NCBI GenBank assembly: GCA_030433195.1
Contig: JAUIME010000428.1
Location: forward strand, 1-5,125
From: a bacterium
Lineage (GTDB): Bacteria; Planctomycetota; JACOTG01; JAUIME01
Length of the DNA: 5,125 nucleotides
Direction of reading: 5' to 3'
Part shown: positions 1 through 5,125 of the stretch, in pieces
How the letters are laid out: each line of letters starts with the position of its first letter
Position numbering within the stretch: position 1 is the first letter of the stretch
The notes under the pieces: generated by a model
Database searches by the model: none
The model's input: the letters and a program-made list of their open reading frames with translations, nothing else
What the model was told of the DNA's origin: nothing
Translations under genes and position numbers: made by a program

Positions 1-1
1 T

Positions 2-121
2 CCCGCGACACGGATGATCCGCGTCGGTTTTCTCGTGGAAACCGCATCCCGCCGCGTCTACCATGAGCAACGGTTCCGCACCCCGCGGAAAGCAGGCAAA
101 CCGAGCGGAGAACGAGAATGA
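2..121 (+). CDS. 3' end of an unidentified upstream gene (partial)
   Basis: Frame 2 is open from the left edge to a TGA at 119-121 and gives about 39 residues, including RVGFLVETASRRVYHEQ. The other plus frames stop earlier: frame 1 at 64-66 and frame 3 near the edge. Frame 2 also has the more G/C-biased third positions of the two longer frames (about 25 of 39 codons). Its stop overlaps the start of the next gene as ATGA, the same arrangement seen at the next junction, which argues for the tail of a real gene in the same operon. The last dozen residues are hydrophilic and charged, as in a disordered C-terminus. I do not recognise the family. An internal ATG at 14-16 would allow a 35-residue peptide, but a truncated longer gene is more likely. 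Confidence 0.5.
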   Translation, partial: PATRMIRVGFLVETASRRVYHEQRFRTPRKAGKPSGERE

Positions 122-777
122 AGCCGACCCTGACGCATCTTTGGACCTCGCTCGCGTTGGCGTTCGCAGCATCCGCCAACGCGGGGACGATCACGGGTCG
201 AGTCGTCGACGAGCGCGGCGAGCCGATCGCGCACGCCGAGTGGGCCGTCACGGGATACGAGCGGCCAGATGGCGGTCTCGACTTTCCGTCCGGCTCGGCG
301 CATCGAGGCACGACGGACGAAAACGGGCGTTTCGCGATCGACGTCCGTCCGCAATACCGCTACGACCTGCACTTCGATCACTTCGCCCATGCGCCGAGCT
401 TCGCGTTCCGCGTTGCCCACGATGCGACCGACCTGTCGGTCACGCTCCGCAAGGGTCACGTCGTGAAGGGCCGCGTCGTTCGAATCGATCGCGACGAGCA
501 AGCGAACAAACTGCGGATGGACGCCGTCGTGACGCTCATGCTGCCTGCTCGCGGAACGTGGTACCACCGAGAGTTGCACACCGACGCCGCGGGTCGTTTC
601 GAATACCGGATCGATTCGCCGCCGCCGTTCCCCGACGGGAGAGAACGACGGTGGCAGCTTCGATTCGCCGGCGAAACCATCGAACTGAACGAGTCCGATC
701 TCGAAGGCGAAACCGAGATCGTATTCGAATTGCAGGTTCGTGCGCGACGCACACCCCGTGAAGAGGAATCCCGATGA
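118..777 (+). CDS. Secreted carboxypeptidase-regulatory-like (beta-sandwich) protein
   Basis: This 219-residue protein is predicted to be exported. It has a short basic start, a hydrophobic stretch at about residues 8-20 and a likely signal peptidase site after ASANA (about residue 22). The mature part looks like two carboxypeptidase-regulatory/transthyretin-like beta-sandwich units. The first (about 23-110) begins GTITGRVVDERGEPIAHA and carries TTDENGRFAI. The second (about 113-206) begins VVKGRVVRID and carries HTDAAGRFEY. The G-x-V-x-D...G-x-P opening and the T-D-x-x-G-R-F turn are hallmarks of this fold. There is no peptidase domain, so it is not an enzyme of that class; such domains usually serve binding or structural roles at the cell surface. 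The start is supported by GGAG at 107-110, seven bases before the ATG. It overlaps the upstream frame and the next gene by ATGA at both ends, which suggests coupled translation. The precise function is unknown. Confidence 0.85.
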   Translation: MKPTLTHLWTSLALAFAASANAGTITGRVVDERGEPIAHAEWAVTGYERPDGGLDFPSGSAHRGTTDENGRFAIDVRPQYRYDLHFDHFAHAPSFAFRVAHDATDLSVTLRKGHVVKGRVVRIDRDEQANKLRMDAVVTLMLPARGTWYHRELHTDAAGRFEYRIDSPPPFPDGRERRWQLRFAGETIELNESDLEGETEIVFELQVRARRTPREEESR

Positions 778-1961
778 CACACGTTCGACCGATCCTGCTC
801 CTGTTCCTGCTCGCCACGGCGTCGTTCGCCGCGGAAGGCCCGTCCGTCGGTGACGTCGCACCGCCGCTCTCGGCCGACTCGTGGCTGCAGACGCCGGAAG
901 GTGCCGAGGTCTCGTGGGAAGCGCTGCGCGGCAAGGTCGTCGTGCTCGAGTTCTGGGGGACGTGGTGCGGGCCGTGCGTCGCGGCGATCCCGCATCTGAA
1001 CGACTTGGCCGAGAAGTTCGCCGACGAGGAGGTCGTCTTCTTGTCGGTGACGTTCGAAGACGAGGCGACGATTCGTCCGTTTCTCGAGAAGCGGCCGATG
1101 CGGTCGTGGATCGGGCTCGATCGCGACAAGTCGATGCCGACGGCCTACGGGGTGAAGGGATGGCCGACCACGGTCCTCGTCGACAAGAACGGCAAGGTCG
1201 CGGCGGTGACGTATCCCATGAGCCTCACCGCGAAGCCGCTTCGCGACATGCTCGCGGGGCGACCACCGACGCTGCACTTCAGGGATCGCGAAGACGATCG
1301 CGTGTCGCCGTCCGATGCCGACTCCGAAGAGCGCGAACCCGCGTGGTTCGAACTCTCGATTCGCCCGTCGCGCGGAGAGCGCGCGAGCTTCTCGGTCAGC
1401 GAACACTCGATGACGATCGAAGGGCAGCGCCTCCCGATCCTGCTCCCCATCGCCTATGAGATGCGGCGCGCGAGCATCGCGATCGAGGCCGAGCTACCGG
1501 GCGAACCGTTCGACGTGTCCATCCGGCTTCCGCGTGGCGAGCTCGACGACATGCGCCGCATGCTCGCGACCGCGCTCGAGCAGGCCTTCGGGTTCGAAGC
1601 CAAGCTCGAAACACGCACGACCGAGGTGCTCGTGATGACCACGGGCGAGTCGCTCGGCGACGGGCTCGTACCGACCGTGGCGAAGGACGGATCCTCGTAC
1701 AGCTCGGAAGGCGGAAACGGACTCGAAGCCGTCGGCATCCCGGCCGAGTCGATCGCGGGATTCTTCGAACGCAAGCTCGAGAGGGTCCTCATCGACGAAA
1801 CGGGACTCGAGGGTCGCTACGACGTTCGCTTCCGATGCGAGGCCCACGACGCGGACAGCATCCGCGCCGCGGCACAAGCCCAACTCGGATTGCGCTTTCA
1901 CGAAATGCAGCGCGACGTCGAGATCCTCGTGATCCGGCCGCTTGCCGCATCCGGCGAGTGA
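774..1961 (+). CDS. Exported TlpA-like thioredoxin fused to a DUF3738 (TIGR03435-like) domain
   Basis: This is a 395-residue two-domain protein. Residues 1-20 are a signal peptide (hydrophobic ILLLFLLATASFAA), so it acts outside the cytoplasm. Residues about 24-162 are a TlpA/AhpC-TSA-type thioredoxin fold with the redox motif WCGPC at 64-68 and the cis-proline in GWPTT (P131). Both catalytic cysteines (C65, C68) are intact, so thiol-disulfide exchange is expected. A charged linker (about 170-190) leads to residues about 191-390, which follow the DUF3738/TIGR03435 pattern: FELSIRPS at the start, PFDVSIRLP in the middle, MRRMLATALEQAFGF, then IDETGLEGRYD and QAQLGLRFHE...VEILVIRPL at the end. 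DUF3738 has no known activity; it is common in Acidobacteria and occurs alone or fused to other domains. The start has AGAGGA at 762-767, six bases upstream, and overlaps the preceding stop as ATGA. Confidence is high for the thioredoxin part and good for DUF3738; the substrate is unknown. Confidence 0.9.
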   Translation: MTHVRPILLLFLLATASFAAEGPSVGDVAPPLSADSWLQTPEGAEVSWEALRGKVVVLEFWGTWCGPCVAAIPHLNDLAEKFADEEVVFLSVTFEDEATIRPFLEKRPMRSWIGLDRDKSMPTAYGVKGWPTTVLVDKNGKVAAVTYPMSLTAKPLRDMLAGRPPTLHFRDREDDRVSPSDADSEEREPAWFELSIRPSRGERASFSVSEHSMTIEGQRLPILLPIAYEMRRASIAIEAELPGEPFDVSIRLPRGELDDMRRMLATALEQAFGFEAKLETRTTEVLVMTTGESLGDGLVPTVAKDGSSYSSEGGNGLEAVGIPAESIAGFFERKLERVLIDETGLEGRYDVRFRCEAHDADSIRAAAQAQLGLRFHEMQRDVEILVIRPLAASGE

Positions 1962-1999
1962 AGCGGCCCAACCGAGATCGCGAAAGGAGGCCTCGGGGC
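1962..1999. other. Short convergent intergenic gap
   Basis: Thirty-eight bases separate the 3' ends of the plus-strand thioredoxin/DUF3738 gene and the minus-strand small gene. A weak 5-base inverted repeat (CCGAG at 1972-1976, CTCGG at 1992-1996) is present, but it has no T-run on either strand. I do not call a terminator here. The close spacing means the two transcripts probably overlap at their 3' ends unless termination is factor-dependent. Confidence 0.5.
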
Positions 2000-2446
2000 T
2001 CAGATTCGAACGAAGACGGCTTCGAAGCGGTTGCCGTCGACTTCGACGCCGCAGACATCGCCGTCGTCGATGCGACGGGCCGATCGCGGACGCCCATCGG
2101 GGCCGATCCGGATCCCTTGCCGCAGGAACTCCCACTCGGCCCTGCCGTCACTGTCCGTGACGAGCGTGGCGACGTTGCGACCGTGGATCCAAATCTCGTA
2201 CGCCTCGAACGGCTGACCATCGTCGATACGGAATCGGAGCCGCTGTCGAATCGTGCGATCGGGCAACCCGACCGTCCCCTCGACGCACTCCTGATAGACG
2301 ATTTCGATGTCGACGAGCGGACTCGTCTCCCACTCGATCTCGCTCTCGCAAGCGTAAGACCTTACCTGATAGACGCCTACGAGCACCGCCGCGCACAGGC
2401 AGAACATTGCACAGCGAGTGAGAATCCATGGCATTCGACGGTTCAT
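2000..2446 (-). CDS. Small exported or membrane-anchored protein of unknown function
   Basis: This 148-residue protein is not a family I recognise. The N-terminus is basic (MNRR, R11) and is followed by a hydrophobic helix at about residues 13-27, which fits a signal peptide or single membrane anchor. Cleavage near YACES (about 31-34) is possible. The remaining ~115 residues look all-beta: VDIEIVYQ, RQRLRFRIDD, FEAYEIWIHG, NVATLVTDSDGRAEWEF and a C-terminal DGNRFEAVFV. The T-D-S-D-G-R-A turn resembles those in Ig-like or transthyretin-like sandwiches, so an extracytoplasmic beta-domain is the best guess. Six cysteines occur at 12, 16, 18, 33, 54 and 132; three lie in the hydrophobic N-terminal segment and three would remain in the exported part. 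The ATG at 2444-2446 is chosen because AGAAGGAG lies just upstream. It is on the same strand as the kinase, 167 bases downstream of it, and could be co-transcribed or have its own promoter. The opposite strand also has an open frame here, but with no good start signal or protein-like pattern. Confidence 0.75.
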   Translation of the reverse strand: MNRRMPWILTRCAMFCLCAAVLVGVYQVRSYACESEIEWETSPLVDIEIVYQECVEGTVGLPDRTIRQRLRFRIDDGQPFEAYEIWIHGRNVATLVTDSDGRAEWEFLRQGIRIGPDGRPRSARRIDDGDVCGVEVDGNRFEAVFVRI

Positions 2447-2455
2447 GATGTCGAT

Positions 2456-2463
2456 CTCCTTCT
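2456..2463 (-). promoter_or_regulatory. Strong Shine-Dalgarno site of the small exported protein gene
   Basis: Read on the minus strand this is AGAAGGAG. Its AAGGAG core (2456-2461) sits nine bases before the ATG at 2446-2444. It fixes the start at the first of the Met codons (residues 1, 5 and 14) and supports the minus strand as the coding one in this region. Confidence 0.75.
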
Positions 2464-2553
2464 GGAAGATCCCTAAATGTACCGGATCCGCCCCCGCGAC
2501 TCCAGCATTGCGATCCGGGCCCCTGCCCCGTCGAAACGCAGGATGGATCCCTC

Positions 2554-2590
2554 GATGCCGCCACGCTTTCTTCTTTTTCTTCGCGGCATC
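2554..2590. repeat. Inverted repeat (8-base perfect arms, 21-base loop) after the kinase stop
   Basis: The arms GATGCCGC (2554-2561) and GCGGCATC (2583-2590) are perfectly complementary. The 21-base loop is almost all pyrimidine on the plus strand (purine on the minus strand, where the RNA would be A/G-rich). It begins 23 bases after the kinase stop codon, a plausible site for an mRNA 3' end or processing structure. It is not a classical intrinsic terminator: the kinase transcript would have no U-run after the stem and the loop is long. Confidence 0.35.
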
Positions 2591-2613
2591 TTCGGCCCCT
2601 CAGACGCCCGCAG

Positions 2614-5125
2614 CTACCTCGGGCCTGCCGAGAGAAGCGCGTCGAGCCGCTTTCGAGCCGCCTGCGTATGGCCGTGGTCGGGACCGAACAGGCGCTCGCA
2701 CATCGCCACCGACTCGCGGAATCGCACCTCGGCCTCTTCGAGCTTGCCGGCGCCGTGATGGGCCATTCCCGAGTGCAGGAGCGCCATCGCGAGCTCTTCG
2801 TGATCGCCTTCGTACGTGTCACGGTACACCGCGATCGAAGACTCGAACGGCTCGATCGCCTCCCCGAAACGACGCATGATGATGAGCAATTCGCCGAGCC
2901 TCGTCCGGGCCGTCGCGAGCTCCGGATTCCCCTCGTCGTAGCGACGTTCGAGCGCACGAATCGCCGTTTCGAGCAGTCGACCCGCCTCCCCCAATCGCCC
3001 GTCGTCGCGCAGCACGCGCGAGAGATTCACTTGAACCCGCGCCACGAGCGGATGGTCGTCACCGTATCGCTTGGCCAGGATCTCGATCGAACGCCGATAG
3101 AGCGACTCGACCTCCTCCGACTCGCCCTTTCGACGCAGCGTCACGGCGAGGCTGTTGAAGTTGTCGGCGAGATCGACGTGATCGGGCGGCAGAATCGACT
3201 CGCGAATCGCGAGGGCTCGGCGCTGCAACCGCTCGGCCTCGTCCACGTCTCCTGTCCGCGTCAGAACCTTGGCGAGGTTCGACATCGAGTACGCGACGAA
3301 TCGATTCTCTTCGCCGAACAGTGCGATCCGCTGCTCGAGCGCACGCTCGAAGCATGCACGCGCCTCGCCGAGGCGGCCGACGCCCTTCAGTGCGAGCCCG
3401 ACGGTGTTCTCGCTCAGGGCGATGTCGGGATGCGGCACCGAGAACAGCCGTAATCGGATCGCGCGCGCGCGCTCGAGATGCTCGAGCGCCGCGTCGTGGT
3501 CGCCGACCGATTGGAGCAACATCCCGAGACGATCGAAGCTCGCGGCCGTGGCGGCATCTTGCTCCCCGAGCTCGCGCACCCGAAGCGCCAGCGCTTCCTC
3601 GAGGAGCGGTCGCGCCTCGTCGTAAGCGCCCATCCGCCGATACACGTTGCCGATCGCGCCCAACAACGTCGCACGCACCTCGGGGCGATCGGTCAGTTGC
3701 TCGCGCACCTTCTCGGCGCCTCGCGCGAGGATCTCTTCGGCCGTCATCTGCGTATCGGGCGATTCGCGCGGATCGGACGTTTCGAACACGTCGAGCAACA
3801 ACCGTACGACGGCCTGCGCCGTTTCGAGTCGCACGACGGCATCTTGCTCGGCGCGGCGCGCGCGCCGGCTCTCGATCGCGGTCGCGACGATTCCGACGAG
3901 GAGCGACGAGACAACGAGCAGCGCGGCGAGAACCGCGATGCGATTGCGACGCAGGAACTTCGCCGAACGGTACGAGAAGGTGTCCGCTCGGGCGGCAACC
4001 GGACGCCCGGCGAGGAAGCTCGCGATGTCCTCCGAAAACTGCTCGACCGACACATACCGTCGCTCCGGCTCTTTGCGCAGTGCCATCATCACGACGTTGT
4101 CGAGGTCGCCCGAAAGTCGCCTTCGAAGTCGTTCGGGGCGCCCCTCACGCGTTCGACTAACCGACTCCGGCGTCAACGTGAGCGTCTCGCCCGCGTCGGT
4201 CTGATACGTCGCGACGACGTCGACGGCCGCACTCGGGCGCGTCGGCTGCTCTTCGCAGATGATGCGCTCGATTTCCTGCCGCAATCCCGTTTCGACCCGT
4301 TGCGGACGATGCCCGCTCAACAGCTCGTACAAGACGAGTCCGAGTCCGTAGACGTCCGTCTTGGTCGTGATCGTATCGCCGCGCACCTGCTCCGGGCTCG
4401 CGTACGAAGGCGTCATGAGCCGCTCTTCGCCGGTTTCCAACACGGATCGGTCGACCTCGCCTTCGTCGTCGAGGAGCTTCGCGATCCCGAAGTCGAGGAG
4501 CTTCGGCGTGCCATCAGCGGTCACGACGATATTCGACGGCTTGAGGTCGCGATGCACGACGAGATTGGCGTGCGCGAACTGGACGGCGCGGCAGACCTTT
4601 CGAAACAACGCGAGGCGCTCTCGCACCGAAAGCGCGCGCGCGTCGCAATACGCATCGATCGGTTCGCCGTCGATGTACTCCATGACGAGGTACGGTCGGC
4701 CATCGGGCGTCACGCCGCCATCGAGCAAGCGCGCGATGTACTCGTGCACGAGATCGGCGAGCGTCTGGCGTTCGCGCTTGAAGCGTCGCAGCACGCGCTC
4801 GCTGTCCATCCCACGTTTGATGACCTTGATCGCGACGCGCGACTCGAACTGCCCGTCCTCGCGATCGGCGAGGTAGACGACGCCCATTCCCCCCGCCGCG
4901 AGTCGCTCTTTGACGCGGTACGGCCCGAGCCGCGTTCCAACGAGCGTGTCACGACCCTGGCGATCGATGATCTCGCCCACCGACGCTCCGTCGGGGGGTT
5001 CGAGGAATGCCCCCGTCGCCGCATCGTCGGACCGCAGCAGCGACTCGACCTCCGCACGCAGTTCGGAATCGGATCCGCAGGCTTCGTCGAGGTAGCGCTC
5101 ACGGCGCCTTCCTTCGAGTTCGGAC
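2614..5125 (-). CDS. Transmembrane Ser/Thr protein kinase with C-terminal TPR array (5' end outside window)
   Basis: The gene encodes a Hanks-type kinase. Numbering here starts at the GTG at 4980. The catalytic domain (about 19-325) has the glycine loop AAGGMGVVY (28-36, first glycine replaced by alanine), ATP-binding lysine in VAIKVIK (K52), helix-C glutamate in RFKRE (E70), HRDLKPSN (143-150; catalytic D145), DFG (163-165) and SPE in YASPEQ (195-197). All key catalytic residues are present, so it should be active. A basic juxtamembrane stretch precedes one membrane helix (about 347-369). A helical linker and eight 42-residue TPRs (437-772) follow, which would lie outside the inner membrane and probably bind a protein or peptide ligand. 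The stop is TAG at 2616-2614. The frame has no stop from 4980 to the window edge, adding 48 codons that include RYLDEACGSDSELRAEVESL and FLEPPDGAS. That N-terminal segment is typical of this kinase type, so the GTG at 4980 is probably not the start and the gene is cut by the edge. Confidence 0.93.
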   Translation of the reverse strand, partial: SELEGRRRERYLDEACGSDSELRAEVESLLRSDDAATGAFLEPPDGASVGEIIDRQGRDTLVGTRLGPYRVKERLAAGGMGVVYLADREDGQFESRVAIKVIKRGMDSERVLRRFKRERQTLADLVHEYIARLLDGGVTPDGRPYLVMEYIDGEPIDAYCDARALSVRERLALFRKVCRAVQFAHANLVVHRDLKPSNIVVTADGTPKLLDFGIAKLLDDEGEVDRSVLETGEERLMTPSYASPEQVRGDTITTKTDVYGLGLVLYELLSGHRPQRVETGLRQEIERIICEEQPTRPSAAVDVVATYQTDAGETLTLTPESVSRTREGRPERLRRRLSGDLDNVVMMALRKEPERRYVSVEQFSEDIASFLAGRPVAARADTFSYRSAKFLRRNRIAVLAALLVVSSLLVGIVATAIESRRARRAEQDAVVRLETAQAVVRLLLDVFETSDPRESPDTQMTAEEILARGAEKVREQLTDRPEVRATLLGAIGNVYRRMGAYDEARPLLEEALALRVRELGEQDAATAASFDRLGMLLQSVGDHDAALEHLERARAIRLRLFSVPHPDIALSENTVGLALKGVGRLGEARACFERALEQRIALFGEENRFVAYSMSNLAKVLTRTGDVDEAERLQRRALAIRESILPPDHVDLADNFNSLAVTLRRKGESEEVESLYRRSIEILAKRYGDDHPLVARVQVNLSRVLRDDGRLGEAGRLLETAIRALERRYDEGNPELATARTRLGELLIIMRRFGEAIEPFESSIAVYRDTYEGDHEELAMALLHSGMAHHGAGKLEEAEVRFRESVAMCERLFGPDHGHTQAARKRLDALLSAGPR
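2665..3672 (-). repeat. Eight tandem 126-base units encoding TPRs in the kinase
   Basis: Residues 437-772 of the kinase (numbered from GTG 4980) divide into eight units of exactly 42 residues with no insertion or deletion. They start at 437, 479, 521, 563, 605, 647, 689 and 731. Each has the pattern of a small residue and L near the start, a G at about position 15, an E-A or similar pair at about 19-20, and a second helix ending in a charged-aromatic/Leu-[FY]-G-type turn with D/N-H/P (for example RLFGPDHGHT, KRYGDDHPLV). This is the 42-residue TPR_10/TPR_12 form rather than the standard 34-residue TPR. The units are well diverged at DNA level, so this is an old array. Confidence 0.85.

Larger units (their letters stand above)
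2447..2613. other. Intergenic region between the kinase and the small gene
   Basis: This 167-base gap lies between two minus-strand genes. It contains the ribosome binding site at 2456-2463, a 7-base inverted repeat (CCGGATC at 2482-2488 and GATCCGG at 2512-2518), and the longer hairpin described separately. A TACATT on the minus strand (about 2475-2480) could be a -10 element, but no convincing -35 element stands at the right spacing, so I do not call a promoter. No credible open reading frame is confined to this gap. Confidence 0.5.

Noticed and set aside
1..117. Possible promoter for the plus-strand operon
   Set aside because: No -35/-10 pair stands out, and the frame reading into the ATGA overlap suggests the region is coding and the promoter lies further left.
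58..861. Long minus-strand open frame (267 codons) opposite the beta-sandwich gene
   Set aside because: It is arginine-rich with no recognisable domain and lies antisense to a gene with a signal peptide, ribosome binding site and ATGA junctions. Long antisense frames are expected in GC-rich coding DNA.
456..1406. Minus-strand open frame of 316 codons opposite the thioredoxin gene
   Set aside because: It lies antisense to a clear WCGPC thioredoxin domain and its translation has no domain and a low-complexity Arg/Ser composition.
1972..1996. Possible bidirectional terminator in the convergent gap
   Set aside because: The inverted repeat has only 5-base arms and there is no T-run on either strand.
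1835..2476. Plus-strand open frame of 213 codons spanning the convergent gap
   Set aside because: It overlaps the end of the thioredoxin/DUF3738 gene in another frame and the whole small minus-strand gene. The minus-strand alternative has a strong ribosome binding site and a signal segment; this one has neither.
2668..3453. Plus-strand open frame of 261 codons opposite the TPR array
   Set aside because: Its repetitive His/Arg/Leu/Glu composition mirrors the TPR coding sequence on the other strand.
3321..4160. Plus-strand open frame of 279 codons opposite the kinase
   Set aside because: It is extremely Arg/Ala/Pro-rich with no domain, and the kinase on the minus strand is unambiguous.

Overview
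The window is uniformly GC-rich and nearly fully coding, with strong G/C preference at third codon positions. The gene content is a TlpA-type thioredoxin fused to a DUF3738 (TIGR03435-like) domain, secreted carboxypeptidase-regulatory-like beta-sandwich proteins, and a very large Hanks-type Ser/Thr kinase with a transmembrane segment and a TPR array. This suggests a soil or sediment bacterium of the Acidobacteriota or Planctomycetota type, or a related high-GC phylum rich in kinases. The phylum is an inference from family distribution; there is no rRNA or other marker in the window.

Layout: (A) Plus strand, 1-1961, looks like one operon entering from the left. It holds the tail of an unidentified gene (to 121), a secreted two-repeat carboxypeptidase-regulatory-like protein (118-777) and a secreted TlpA-like thioredoxin/DUF3738 fusion (774-1961). 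Both gene junctions are ATGA stop/start overlaps, so the three genes are probably translationally coupled. (B) Positions 1962-1999 are a 38-base convergent gap with no convincing terminator. (C) Minus strand, 2000-2446, is a small membrane-anchored or secreted protein of unknown function with its own strong ribosome binding site. (D) Positions 2447-2613 are a 167-base gap holding inverted repeats, one with a purine/pyrimidine-biased loop. (E) Minus strand, 2614 to beyond 5125, is a transmembrane Ser/Thr protein kinase with eight in-phase 42-residue TPRs. Its reading frame stays open to the right edge, so its true start lies outside the window.

Function: the plus-strand operon encodes exported proteins and probably acts on extracytoplasmic thiol/disulfide chemistry, with the DUF3738 domain and the beta-sandwich protein as partners of unknown role. 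The kinase has a cytoplasmic N-terminal catalytic domain and, from one predicted membrane pass, a TPR domain on the outer side of the inner membrane. That makes it a candidate receptor-like kinase. Nothing in the sequence ties the two strands' genes to one pathway. I see no mobile element, CRISPR array, RNA gene or phage gene. The best leads are the thioredoxin-DUF3738 fusion in a coupled operon and the regular TPR array of the kinase.
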